A stretch of DNA of 49,576 nucleotides. It comes from Prevotellaceae bacterium UBA4336. Lineage in GTDB: Bacteria; Bacteroidota; Bacteroidia; Bacteroidales; Bacteroidaceae. Below are positions 9,010-17,389 of the stretch, one piece after another. The notes beneath the pieces were generated by a model. The model had not been told where the DNA came from. It was given only the letters and a program-made list of their open reading frames with translations, and did no database searches. Location: the NCBI GenBank assembly GCA_002394305.1, contig DGTM01000039.1, positions 75,904 through 125,479 on the forward strand, written 5' to 3'. A program made the translations under genes and the position numbers. How positions within the stretch are numbered: the stretch's first letter is position 1; each line of letters opens with the position of its first letter.

Positions 9010-9954
9010 GAAGAGCGAGTCGACGAATTCGCGGCGGTTGAAGGGCTGCAGGTCTTCGACGCGCTCGCCGAGGCCGATGTAGCGTACGGGTATCTTGAAC
9101 TGGTCGCTGATGCCGATGACCACTCCGCCCTTGGCGCTACCGTCGAGCTTCGTGATGGCGAGGCTGGTGACGTCGGTGGCGGAGGTGAACTGGCGCGCCT
9201 GTTCGAAGGCGTTCTGCCCGGTGCTGCCGTCCAGGACGAGCATCACGTCGTGCGGTGCCTCGGGGATGAGTTTCTGCAGGACGCGCTTGATTTTCGTCAG
9301 TTCGTCCATGAGTCCCTTCTTGTTGTGCAGGCGTCCGGCGGTGTCGATGAGCACGACGTCGGCTCCGGAGGCGATGGCGCTGTTGAGGGTGTCGTAGGCG
9401 ACGCTTGCCGGGTCGCTGCCCATCTTCTGTTTCACGACGGGCACTCCCACCCGCTCGCCCCAGATGCATATCTGCTCCACGGCGGCGGCGCGGAAGGTGT
9501 CGGCGGCGCCGAGCACGACCTTCAGCCCGGCCTGCTTGAACTGCCAGGCCAGCTTGCCGATGGTGGTGGTCTTGCCTACGCCGTTCACGCCCACGACGAG
9601 GACGACGTACGGCCTCTTGCCGGAAGGAATCTGGAAGCCTTCGGTGTCCTGGGCATTGTTCTCGGTGAGCAGTTGCGCTATCTCGTCGCGCAGGATGCCG
9701 TTGAGCTCGCCGGTGGTGACGTACTTGTCGCGTGCCACGCGGGCCTCGATGCGCCGGATGATGTTGAGCGTGGTGTCCACGCCCACGTCGCTCGTCACGA
9801 GCACTTCCTCCAGGTTGTCGAGCACCTCGTCGTCCACTTTCGACTTGCCTGCGACGGCGCGTGTCAGCTTTCCGAAGAAGCTCTCCTTGGTCTTTTCGAG
9901 GCCCTGGTCCAGCGTCTCTTTCTTCTCTTTTGTAAAGAAATTAAAGAATCCCAT
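8998..9954 (-). CDS. ftsY: Signal recognition particle receptor FtsY
   Basis: FtsY is the SRP receptor GTPase that docks ribosome-nascent chains at the inner membrane. The 318-residue protein is the short form usual in Bacteroidetes, with only a brief N-terminal region (MGFFNFFTKEKKETLDQGLEK) before the N domain. GTPase motifs are GVNGVGKTTTIGKLA (P-loop), DTAGR and TKLDGSAKGG. The start ATG before GFFNFF is convincing. A TAACTTTG promoter element lies about 30 bp upstream. It probably leads the ftsY-rimO-HU-HU/LysM operon. Its last codons and stop overlap a diverged palindromic repeat. Confidence 0.96.
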   Translation of the reverse strand: MGFFNFFTKEKKETLDQGLEKTKESFFGKLTRAVAGKSKVDDEVLDNLEEVLVTSDVGVDTTLNIIRRIEARVARDKYVTTGELNGILRDEIAQLLTENNAQDTEGFQIPSGKRPYVVLVVGVNGVGKTTTIGKLAWQFKQAGLKVVLGAADTFRAAAVEQICIWGERVGVPVVKQKMGSDPASVAYDTLNSAIASGADVVLIDTAGRLHNKKGLMDELTKIKRVLQKLIPEAPHDVMLVLDGSTGQNAFEQARQFTSATDVTSLAITKLDGSAKGGVVIGISDQFKIPVRYIGLGERVEDLQPFNRREFVDSLFKTS

Positions 9955-9981
9955 GTCTTTGTCGTTCGTTTATTTTGTGCG

Positions 9982-10015
9982 CAAAGTTAGCAAAAAAAGT
10001 CGGATTCATCGCAAA
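9982..10015 (-). promoter_or_regulatory. Likely promoter of the ftsY operon
   Basis: On the minus strand TAACTTTG (9982-9989) matches the Bacteroidetes -7 element. A TTTG (10012-10015) lies 22 nt upstream, slightly farther than the usual 19-20. Confidence 0.55.
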
Positions 10016-10373
10016 TGTCGGGTGATATTTATTCTTAATTAACGCTTTGCGGCACATTTGTGTTGCCTTTGCGGCCGACGCCGGGCGACGGCCTTGCGCA
10101 CGCCATGGCCGACACTTTGCTATGGATTTTACCACTTTTGCTTACACTTTGGTTTTTCGCCGCCTCGCGTAAATCGCCCGAAAACGCTCCGGACGTACTT
10201 TTCCTCCATTTTTATGTTTTTCGCGCTCAGAACGAATCAGAACTGATAACCAGTCCGTTACAAACCAAAGAAAACGCCAGATTTGCTCATTCTGCTAACC
10301 GTGGTTGACAAAAACGCGCGTTTTTCGGCCATTTTGGGCCAGATTTTCCACCCTTCGCGCCGTGCCGCAAAAT

Positions 10374-10417
10374 CGGAAGAGCCATGCTGTGATTTCGGAA
10401 GAGCCATGCTGTGTTGA
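10374..10417 (-). repeat. 22-bp-period CGGAAGAGCC repeat, two units
   Basis: CGGAAGAGCC starts at 10374 and again at 10396, each followed by ATGCTGTG. The same core with the same 22-bp spacing occurs inverted at 37414-37445, and a single copy lies at 13-22. Confidence 0.75.
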
Positions 10418-10668
10418 CCGGCACGGCACGGCGCGAGGCCCGTAAAAGCGCTTTTTGGGGGCTTTTTCGGCGAGGGGAGAAGTGACTATTTGTCGGCGGA
10501 ACCGACAAATCACAGTCTTTTTGTCAATTCGGCTCGCGCGTCGCACCCGTCGGGCACGCGCATACGTATAATAAACAATGTGCGGCTCTGCCACAAGAAG
10601 AAAACACTTTTAGACGCCGTACAGAAAAAATTTTTCATATAAATAATGTGTAGTTAAAAAAATTGCAT

Positions 10669-10676
10669 TACCTTTG
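10669..10676 (+). promoter_or_regulatory. -7 promoter element of topA
   Basis: TACCTTTG fits TAnnTTTG and lies 26 bp before the topA ATG. No clear -33 TTTG is present at the expected distance. Confidence 0.5.
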
Positions 10677-10702
10677 CGCCCACAAATCAAACAAAACCTA
10701 CA

Positions 10703-13042
10703 ATGAAGGAGAATCTGGTAATCGTGGAGAGCCCCGCAAAGGCTAAAACCATCGAGAAGTTTCTTGGAGACAACTACAAGGTCCTGTCGAGCTACGGACA
10801 CATACGGGACCTGAAGAAGAAAACATTCAGCGTGGACGAGAAGACGTTCGCTCCGCAATACGAAGTGCCCGCCGACAAGGTGAAGCTCGTGGCACAACTG
10901 CGCAGCCAGGCTGAACAGGCAAGCATGGTCTGGCTGGCATCCGATGAAGACCGCGAAGGAGAAGCCATCAGCTGGCACCTCTACGAAGTGCTCGGCCTGC
11001 AGCCGGACAACACGCGCCGCATCGTCTTCCACGAGATAACGAAGCCCGCCATACTGGACGCCATACAGCATCCGCGGCAAATCGACCTCAACCTGGTGAA
11101 CGCACAGCAGGCACGCCGCGTGCTGGACCGCATCGTGGGCTTCAAGCTCAGCCCCGTGCTCTGGCGCAAAGTCAAGCCGAGCCTCTCGGCTGGCCGCGTG
11201 CAGAGCGTGGCCGTACGCCTCATCGTGGAACGCGAACGCGAGATTCAGGACTTCCACGGCGAAGAGAACTACCGCGTCACAGCCGTCTTCCAGAGCACCG
11301 ACGGCTCCGAGGTGAAGGCCGAGCTCAGCCGACGCTTCCACACAGCCGACGAGGCACGCACCTTCCTCGAGAGCTGCCGGGGCTGCCGCTTCAGCGTGCA
11401 GGACATCGCCACAAAGCCCGTCAAGCGCACCCCCGCACCGCCCTTCACCACCAGCACCCTGCAGCAGGAGGCAGCCCACAAGCTCGGCTTCACCGTGGCA
11501 CAGACCATGATGATAGCCCAGCACCTCTACGAGAGCGGACGCATCACCTACATGCGTACCGACAGCGTCAACCTCAGCACCCTCTGCCTGGGCGCAAGCA
11601 AACAGGTCATCGCCGAGCAGATGGGAGAGCAGTACGTCAAGACGCGCCAGTACCACACCAGCTCGAAAGGCGCACAGGAGGCACACGAAGCCATACGCCC
11701 CACCTACATGGACCAGCAGCAGATAGAAGGCAACATGCAGGAGAGACGCCTCTACGACCTCATCTGGAAGCGCACCATCGCCAGCCAGATGGCCGACGCC
11801 GAGCTGGAACGCACACAGGTCACCATCAGCATCGACGGCAAGGAAGAAACCTTCCAGGCCGAGGGCGAAGTCATCAAGTTCGACGGCTTCCTGCACGTCT
11901 ACAGCGACATGAACAACGACACCGAGGGCGACAGCGAACGCGAGAACCTCAGCATCCTGCCAGCCATGACCGTCGGCGAAGTCCTCACACGCCAGCAGAT
12001 CACGGCCACACAGCGCTTCTCGCAGCGACCCATCCGCTACAACGAAGCCAGCCTCGTCCGCAAGCTCGAGGAACTCGGCATAGGCCGACCCAGCACCTAC
12101 GCCGCCACCATCACCACCATACAGCAGCGCGAGTACGTGGAAAAAGGCGACAAGCCAGGCGAGGAACGCACCTACGAGACACTCACCCTGCAGGGCGACG
12201 AACTGACCACCGCACAGCACACCACCATCGTCGGGCAGGAACGCGGCAAACTGCTGCCCACCGACACCGGCATCGTCGTCAACGACTTCCTCAAGGAGAA
12301 CTTCCCGGAAATCATGGACTACAACTTCACAGCCGACATCGAAAAGAAGTTCGACGAGATAGCCGAAGGCAAAATTGCCTGGGAAGGCGTAGTCAAGGAG
12401 TTCTACCAGGGCTTCGAACCGCTCGTGGAGAAATCGGTCAACACCTTCACCGAACACAAGGTGGGCGAACGCATGCTGGGCACCGACCCCGCCACCGGAG
12501 CACCCGTCACCGTCAAGATAGGACGCTTCGGACCCGTCGCACAGCTGGGAGGCCCCGAAGGCGGCACCAAGCCACGCTTCGCACAGCTCGCCGCCGGACA
12601 GACCCTGGAGAACATCACCCTGGAGGAAGCACTCGAGCTCTTCCGCCTCCCCCGCAAGCTGGGCATGTACGAGGGACAGCCCGTCATCATCGGCGCAGGC
12701 AAGTACGGCCCCTACGTCTCGCACAAAGGCTCCTACGTCTCCATCCCCAAGGACACCGACCCCATGAAGATCACCTTCGAACAGGCCGTCATCATGATGC
12801 ACCGCAAGCACATGGAGGAGGCAGAACGCCACCTCAAGTCCTTCAGCGAGGACACCGAACTGGAGATACTGAACGGACGCTACGGACCATACCTCGCATA
12901 CAAAGGCACCAACTACCGCCTGCCGAAGGCACTCCACGAACGGGTCAAGGACCTGACCTACGAGGAATGTATGCAAATCATCAACGAACAAGGCGAGAAA
13001 GCCGCACCTAAGACCACCAAACGACGCTTCACACGAAAATGA
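10703..13042 (+). CDS. topA: DNA topoisomerase I
   Basis: Type IA topoisomerase that relaxes negative supercoils. The 779-residue protein has an N-terminal TOPRIM domain (VIVESPAKAKTIEKFLG, then SDEDREGEAISWHL) and the catalytic core with active-site Tyr283 in SGRITYMRTDS. C-terminal glycine-rich repeats follow (GRFGPVAQLGG, GKYGPYVSHKG, GRYGPYLAYKG). Cysteine zinc fingers of the E. coli type are absent, as is common in Bacteroidetes. The stop overlaps the aroK start by 4 nt (ATGA), so the two are translationally coupled. The end of the protein is basic (KTTKRRFTRK). Confidence 0.97.
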   Translation: MKENLVIVESPAKAKTIEKFLGDNYKVLSSYGHIRDLKKKTFSVDEKTFAPQYEVPADKVKLVAQLRSQAEQASMVWLASDEDREGEAISWHLYEVLGLQPDNTRRIVFHEITKPAILDAIQHPRQIDLNLVNAQQARRVLDRIVGFKLSPVLWRKVKPSLSAGRVQSVAVRLIVEREREIQDFHGEENYRVTAVFQSTDGSEVKAELSRRFHTADEARTFLESCRGCRFSVQDIATKPVKRTPAPPFTTSTLQQEAAHKLGFTVAQTMMIAQHLYESGRITYMRTDSVNLSTLCLGASKQVIAEQMGEQYVKTRQYHTSSKGAQEAHEAIRPTYMDQQQIEGNMQERRLYDLIWKRTIASQMADAELERTQVTISIDGKEETFQAEGEVIKFDGFLHVYSDMNNDTEGDSERENLSILPAMTVGEVLTRQQITATQRFSQRPIRYNEASLVRKLEELGIGRPSTYAATITTIQQREYVEKGDKPGEERTYETLTLQGDELTTAQHTTIVGQERGKLLPTDTGIVVNDFLKENFPEIMDYNFTADIEKKFDEIAEGKIAWEGVVKEFYQGFEPLVEKSVNTFTEHKVGERMLGTDPATGAPVTVKIGRFGPVAQLGGPEGGTKPRFAQLAAGQTLENITLEEALELFRLPRKLGMYEGQPVIIGAGKYGPYVSHKGSYVSIPKDTDPMKITFEQAVIMMHRKHMEEAERHLKSFSEDTELEILNGRYGPYLAYKGTNYRLPKALHERVKDLTYEECMQIINEQGEKAAPKTTKRRFTRK

Positions 13043-13566
13043 AAAGCATCATCCTGGTCGGCTACATGGGCTCGGGCAAGACTACCGTAGGCCGACAACT
13101 TGCCGCTGCCCTGGGGCGCACCTTCTACGACCTCGACTGGTACATCGAGATGCGCTACCACCGCTCCGTGGCACAACTCTTTGCCCAACGCGGCGAAGAG
13201 GGCTTCCGCGAGCTGGAACGCAACATGCTCCACGAGGCAGCAGAGTTCGAGGACATCGTGCTCAGCTGCGGCGGAGGCACACCATGCTTCTTCGACAACA
13301 TGGACTACATCTGCTCCGTGGGCGAAAGCGTCTACCTGAAGGCTACGCCCGAAGTCCTGGCGCAGCACCTCAGGATGGGCAAGGTGGAACGCCCGCTCAT
13401 CAAGGGAAAGACCGGCGAAGAGCTGACCGAATACATCCGCACCTCGCTCCAGGAGCGCGAACCCTACTACCGGAAAGCGCATCACACCGTCGACGTCACC
13501 CTGCTCGACAACTACGACAAGCTGCAGACCAGCGTACAGCTCATCCGCAAAGAGCTGGGTATATAA
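13039..13566 (+). CDS. aroK: Shikimate kinase
   Basis: Phosphorylates shikimate with ATP in the chorismate pathway. The 175-residue length is typical. Walker A is GYMGSGKT (residues 8-15). The shikimate-binding DLDWYIE region, the RELE motif and the SCGGGTP loop are all present, and the lid contains ERPLIKGK. The start overlaps the topA stop by 4 nt, indicating one transcript. Confidence 0.96.
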   Translation: MKSIILVGYMGSGKTTVGRQLAAALGRTFYDLDWYIEMRYHRSVAQLFAQRGEEGFRELERNMLHEAAEFEDIVLSCGGGTPCFFDNMDYICSVGESVYLKATPEVLAQHLRMGKVERPLIKGKTGEELTEYIRTSLQEREPYYRKAHHTVDVTLLDNYDKLQTSVQLIRKELGI

Positions 13567-13758
13567 CAAAGAGTATTTGAAGTTAAAATGGAAGTTAATT
13601 CGCTTTGCTCATGGAAGTTAAATTGGAAGTTAAAATGGACGATTGTTTTCTCGCTGATAACTGTATCGTCCTGCACGAAGTGCTTAACTTCCTGCTGGCA
13701 AAGCCAGCTTAACTCCCTTTTATAACTTCCCCTTTTAACTCCTTTAATTATAAAAGAA
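13567..13758. repeat. Spacer with repeated GAAGTTAA words and their complements
   Basis: The left half has four copies of GAAGTTAA (13578-13637). The right half has TTAACTTCC and TTTTAACTCC words (13683-13745) in inverted orientation. The two halves could form a long imperfect stem between aroK and speA. No TAnnTTTG promoter was recognised here. Confidence 0.55.
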
Positions 13759-15651
13759 ATGAAAAAGTGGCGCATTGAGGACTCCGAGGAACTCTACAAC
13801 ATCAAGGGTTGGGGAGTCAATTACTTTGGCATCAACGAAAAGGGGCACGTCTATGTCACGCCCAAGAAGAACAGCGTACAGGTAGACCTAAAGGAGGTCG
13901 TCGACCAACTGGCTACACGCCACGTCACGGCTCCCGTACTCCTTCGCTTCCCCGACATCCTCGACAACCGCATTGAGAAGACCGACGAATGCTTCCGCAA
14001 GGCGGGCAAAGAGTACGACTACAAGGGCGAACACTTCATCATCTTCCCCATCAAGGTCAACCAGATGCGACCCGTCGTGGAGGAAATCATCAGCCACGGC
14101 AAACGCTACAACCTGGGCCTCGAAGCTGGCTCCAAACCCGAACTGCACGCCGTGCTCGCCACAAACATGGACTCCGACAGCCTCATCATCTGCAACGGGC
14201 ACAAGGACCAGAACTTCATCGAACTGGCTCTGCTGGCGCAGAAGATGGGCAAGCGCGTCTTCCTCGTCATCGAGAAACTGCCCGAGCTGGCCATCATCGC
14301 CGAGACCGCCAAGAAGCTCGGCGTACACCCCAACCTGGGCATACGCATCAAGCTCGCATCGGGCGGCAGCGGCAAATGGAGCGAGAGCGGAGGAGACGCA
14401 TCGAAGTTCGGCCTCAACTCCTCCGAGCTCCTCATGGCCCTGCAGATGCTCGACGAGCTCGGACTGCGCGACTGCCTGCGGCTCATACACTTCCACATCG
14501 GCAGCCAGATCAACAAGATACGCCGCATCAGCACAGCCCTACGCGAGGCCGCACAATACTATGTGCAGCTCCATGCGATGGGCTTCGGCATTGAGTTCGT
14601 CGACTGCGGCGGCGGACTCGGCGTCGACTACGACGGCACACGCTCCAGCAATAGCGAGAGCAGCGTGAACTACAGCATCCAGGAGTACGTCAACGACTGC
14701 GTCTACACCTTCGTCGAGGCAGCCAACAAGGCAGACATTCCCCACCCCAACATCATCACGGAGGGCGGACGCTCGCTCACAGCTCACCACAGCGTGCTCA
14801 TCATCGACGTGCTGGAGAGCGTCTCAGCCCCGCAGATGCCCGAGGACTTCGAGCCCGGACCGGAAGACCACAAGCTGGTGCACGACCTGACGGAGATATG
14901 GGACAAACTCTCCTCACGCTCGCTCCTCGAGGACTGGCACGATGCCGAAGACATCCGCGAGGAAGCACTCGACCTCTTCCGCCACGGCATCATCGACCTC
15001 AAGACACGTGCCCAGATCGAGTCCCTCTATTGGGCCATCAGCCACGAGGTGGCCGAGCTGGCACACCACCAGAAGCACGTGCCCGACGAACTACGCAAGC
15101 TCGACAAGCAGATGGCCGACAAGTACTTCTGCAACTTCTCGCTCTTCCAGAGCATGCCCGACTCGTGGGGCATCGACCAGCTCTTCCCCATCATGCCCAT
15201 CGCACGCCTTGAGGAACAGCCCACACGAAGCGCCACCCTGCAGGACATCACGTGCGACAGCGACGGCAAAATCTCGGCCTACGTCAACGGCGGACAGCAG
15301 ACGAACTACATCCCCCTGCACCCCATCCGCCCAGGCGAGCACTACTACATCGGCGTCTTCCTGGTCGGAGCATACCAGGAGATACTGGGCAACATGCACA
15401 ACCTCTTCGGCGACACCAACGCCGTGCACATCAGCGTGGACAAGGACCAGTACACCATCGAACAGTTCATCGACGGCGAATCCGTTGCCGACGTGCTCGA
15501 GTACGTGCAGTACGACCCGAAGAAACTCGTGCGCCGCCTGGAGATTTGGGTCAGCAAGGCCGTCAAGGACGGCAAAATCACACAGAGCGAAGGCAAGGAG
15601 TTCATCAGCAACTACCGCGCCGGACTCTACGGGTACACCTATCTTGAGTAG
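13759..15651 (+). CDS. speA: Biosynthetic arginine decarboxylase
   Basis: PLP-dependent, fold III (alanine racemase type) decarboxylase that converts arginine to agmatine, the first step of the agmatine route to polyamines. The 630-residue length matches SpeA. The PLP-binding lysine is K99 in FPIKVNQ. The glycine-rich phosphate-binding segment (FVDCGGGLGVDYDG) and the EGGRSLTAHH stretch are present. The start MKKWRIEDSEELYNIKGWG is the normal family N-terminus. The gene stands alone between two repeat-filled spacers. Confidence 0.97.
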   Translation: MKKWRIEDSEELYNIKGWGVNYFGINEKGHVYVTPKKNSVQVDLKEVVDQLATRHVTAPVLLRFPDILDNRIEKTDECFRKAGKEYDYKGEHFIIFPIKVNQMRPVVEEIISHGKRYNLGLEAGSKPELHAVLATNMDSDSLIICNGHKDQNFIELALLAQKMGKRVFLVIEKLPELAIIAETAKKLGVHPNLGIRIKLASGGSGKWSESGGDASKFGLNSSELLMALQMLDELGLRDCLRLIHFHIGSQINKIRRISTALREAAQYYVQLHAMGFGIEFVDCGGGLGVDYDGTRSSNSESSVNYSIQEYVNDCVYTFVEAANKADIPHPNIITEGGRSLTAHHSVLIIDVLESVSAPQMPEDFEPGPEDHKLVHDLTEIWDKLSSRSLLEDWHDAEDIREEALDLFRHGIIDLKTRAQIESLYWAISHEVAELAHHQKHVPDELRKLDKQMADKYFCNFSLFQSMPDSWGIDQLFPIMPIARLEEQPTRSATLQDITCDSDGKISAYVNGGQQTNYIPLHPIRPGEHYYIGVFLVGAYQEILGNMHNLFGDTNAVHISVDKDQYTIEQFIDGESVADVLEYVQYDPKKLVRRLEIWVSKAVKDGKITQSEGKEFISNYRAGLYGYTYLE

Positions 15652-15699
15652 AAGACCCACTTAAAGGGAAAAGGGAATAGTGAAAAGTGAATAATTTGC

Positions 15700-15866
15700 T
15701 ACCGCGCTTGTCAAATTGTGAAATTGTGAAATAGTAAAATTGTCAAATCGTAAAAATCGTAAATAAATAGTAAATCGTAAATCGTCAAATAGTAAATACA
15801 TTTAGAATTGTCAAATAGTAAAATTGTACATAAATTGTACATTGTACATTGTAAATAGTAAATAAC
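15700..15866. repeat. Long AT-rich phrase-repeat spacer upstream of fprA
   Basis: About 165 bp built from words such as AAATTGTGAAAT, AAATAGTAAAT, AAATCGTAAAT and TTGTACAT, repeating every 9-11 nt up to the fprA start codon. No TAnnTTTG promoter is evident inside it. Confidence 0.7.
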
Positions 15867-15867
15867 A

Positions 15868-17139
15868 ATGATGAATTCCATTAAGTACATCGGCGTCGAT
15901 GACCTCGACATCGACCTTTTCGAGAGCCAATACGTCGTGCCGGAAGGCATGAGCTATAATTCCTACCTCATCGAGGACGACAAGATTGCCATCATGGACA
16001 CCACGGACCGCCGCAAAGGCGAGGAATGGAAGAAGAACCTCACGGAAGCCCTTGCAGGCCGCAAGCCCGACTACCTCGTGGCGCATCACATGGAGCCCGA
16101 CCACGCATCGCTCATTGCCGACGTGCTCACAGCTTATCCCGAACTGCAACTTGTCTGCAGCGCTCAGGCCTTGAAGATGCTGCCCAACTTCTTCCCCACT
16201 CTCCCCCTAAAGGGGGCCGGGGGGTCTGAAGGTCGCGTCATCACCGTGAAGGAAGGCGATACACTCTCCTTGGGCAGCCACACACTCCACTTCATCGCCG
16301 CGCCCATGGTGCATTGGCCCGAAGTCATTATGAGTTACGAAAGCACAGAGAAGGTGCTCTTTGCTGCCGACGGCTTCGGCAAGTTCGGAAAAGTCTTCGG
16401 ACCCTCCTCCGACCCCTCCCTTGTAGGGAGGGGAGTATATAGTCTTCCAGAAGTATCTTCCCCCCTCCCTACAAGGGAGGGGTTGGGAGAGGGTCCGGAG
16501 ACCTGGTCCTGGCCCTGCGAAGCCCGCCGCTACTACTTCAACATCTGCGGCAAGTATGGCGTGCAGGTGCAGAACGTGCTGAAGAAGGCTGCCAATCTCG
16601 ACATACAAGCCATTTGCCCGCTGCACGGCCCCGTCCTCACAGGCGAGGCCATGAAAGAGGCCATCCGCCTCTACGACATCTGGAGCCGCTACGAACCCGA
16701 GAGCGAAGGCGTGCTCGTTGCCTACGCCAGCATCCACGGCGGCACGGCTGCTGCTGCCCAGCGTCTCGGCGAGATACTCAAGGAGAAAGGTGCCAAGAAG
16801 GTTGTGGTGAGCGACCTGAGCCGCGACGACATGGCAGAGGTCATCGAGGATGCCTTCCGCTATCCCCGCATCGTGGTCATGGCAGCAAGCTACGATGCCG
16901 GCGTGTTCCCCGTCATGCACGACTTCCTGTACCACCTGCAGATAAAGAACTACCAGAAGCGACGCTTCGGCATCGTCGAGAACGGCAGCTGGGCGCCCAC
17001 CGCAGGCCGCGTCATGCACGAGATGATCGAGGCGATGAAGGACTGCACGATAGTCGAGCCCCTCGTCACCATCCGCTCCCGCATGAAGCCCGCCGACGAG
17101 GCGCAGCTCTCTCTCCTGGCCGACGCCATCCTGGCATGA
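15868..17139 (+). CDS. fprA: A-type flavodiiron protein (FprA family) with two in-frame repeat insertions
   Basis: Flavodiiron proteins reduce O2 to water or NO to N2O with electrons from FMN. The N-terminal metallo-beta-lactamase-like domain has the diiron ligand pattern HMEPDH (H74, E76, D78, H79), a histidine in PMVHWPE, the aspartate of AADGFGKFG and the histidine of CPLHGP. The C-terminal flavodoxin-like domain starts near VLVAYASIHGGTA and continues to residue 423. Two insertions are translated repeat: residues about 111-120 (LPLKGAGGS) and about 178-210, a complete 100-bp inverted pair in the loop between the FGKFG motif and CEARRYYFN. All ligands are kept, so the enzyme may tolerate both. 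It fits the oxygen-defence theme of the bat operon. Confidence 0.93.
   Translation: MMNSIKYIGVDDLDIDLFESQYVVPEGMSYNSYLIEDDKIAIMDTTDRRKGEEWKKNLTEALAGRKPDYLVAHHMEPDHASLIADVLTAYPELQLVCSAQALKMLPNFFPTLPLKGAGGSEGRVITVKEGDTLSLGSHTLHFIAAPMVHWPEVIMSYESTEKVLFAADGFGKFGKVFGPSSDPSLVGRGVYSLPEVSSPLPTREGLGEGPETWSWPCEARRYYFNICGKYGVQVQNVLKKAANLDIQAICPLHGPVLTGEAMKEAIRLYDIWSRYEPESEGVLVAYASIHGGTAAAAQRLGEILKEKGAKKVVVSDLSRDDMAEVIEDAFRYPRIVVMAASYDAGVFPVMHDFLYHLQIKNYQKRRFGIVENGSWAPTAGRVMHEMIEAMKDCTIVEPLVTIRSRMKPADEAQLSLLADAILA
16200..16226 (+). repeat. Palindromic repeat in fprA
   Basis: CTCCCCCTAAAGGGGG followed by CCGGGGGGTC, in the only forward frame that avoids the TAA, giving LPLKGAGGS. Confidence 0.88.
16398..16497. 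repeat. 100-bp inverted pair of palindromic repeats inside fprA
   Basis: The ends are CGGACCCTC and GAGGGTCCG. Inside are a reverse unit (CCTCCCTTGTAGGGAGG) and a forward unit (CCTCCCTACAAGGGAGG) separated by about 26 nt. It is translated without interrupting the gene. Confidence 0.85.
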
Positions 17140-17141
17140 TG

Positions 17142-17208
17142 CCAAAAGGTTAAAGGGTAACTTTTTCACCTTTTAACTTTTTTACCTTTTAACCTTTTAA
17201 CCCTTTAA
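17142..17208. repeat. Phrase repeat downstream of fprA
   Basis: Words AGGTTAAAGGGTAA and their complements (ACCTTTTAACCTTTTAAC) repeat with a period of about 9-10 nt. The sense and antisense parts could form a stem. Confidence 0.6.
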
Positions 17209-17211
17209 CAA

Positions 17212-17254
17212 GTGTCCGCTTCCGAACACACAAAGTGTCCGGAAACGGACACTT
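17212..17254 (+). promoter_or_regulatory. Two dyad operators, likely enhancer sites for a sigma-54 activator
   Basis: Site 1 is GTGTCCG-4nt-CGAACAC (17212-17229), with one mismatch between the arms. Site 2 is AAGTGTCCG-4nt-CGGACACTT (17233-17254), a perfect 9-bp dyad. The centres are 23 bp apart, about two helical turns, and lie roughly 75-100 bp before the predicted transcription start. The response regulator at 34384-35868 is the obvious candidate protein. Site 2 followed by a T-rich run could also serve as an fprA terminator. Confidence 0.7.
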
Positions 17255-17293
17255 CCTTTTTAGCCCCTTCTCGCTTCCAGGCACTTATGCGTT

Positions 17294-17309
17294 TGGCACG
17301 GTTATTGCA
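17294..17309 (+). promoter_or_regulatory. Sigma-54 promoter of the export locus
   Basis: TGGCAC (17294-17299), five nt, TTGCA (17305-17309) exactly matches the -24/-12 consensus. Transcription should begin near 17320, leaving a leader of about 70 nt before the first permease. Confidence 0.85.
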
Positions 17310-17337
17310 TATAAATAAGGTGAGCTTTGCTCTGGGT

Positions 17338-17383
17338 GTCGTAATAACGAAATAACGTCATAACGATATAACGAAAAGAAGAC
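17338..17383. repeat. ATAACG phrase repeat in the leader of the export locus
   Basis: ATAACG/ATAACGT words recur about every 9 nt directly before the first permease. The same words stand before the adaptor (25674-25710), permease 3A (27046-27082) and the histidine kinase (35866-35902). Confidence 0.65.
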
Positions 17384-17389
17384 AAGACT

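Larger units (their letters stand above)
9955..10702. other. 748-bp intergenic region between divergent ftsY and topA
   Basis: No convincing gene is seen; the small open frames on either strand show no recognisable domain. It holds the ftsY promoter near its left end, a pair of CGGAAGAGCC repeats with 22-bp period (10374-10417), and a TACCTTTG element before topA. The rest, 10020-10620, is GC-rich with G and C clusters, and I cannot assign it a role. Confidence 0.6.

Noticed and set aside
10058..10594. Small open frames in the ftsY-topA spacer
   Set aside because: They overlap on both strands, lack recognisable domains and ribosome binding sites, and cross repeat elements.
10610..12991. 793-residue open frame opposite topA
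   Set aside because: TopA on the plus strand has all motifs and a promoter; the antisense frame has no recognisable family.
16200..16230. G-quadruplex formation by the G-rich repeat tails
   Set aside because: Each copy has only two long G runs on one strand, with matching C runs nearby, so duplex hairpins are more likely than quadruplexes.
17233..17260. Hairpin plus T-rich run as a simple intrinsic terminator of fprA
   Set aside because: It may terminate transcription, but a second similar dyad beside it and the sigma-54 promoter just downstream favour an enhancer role. Kept as an alternative.
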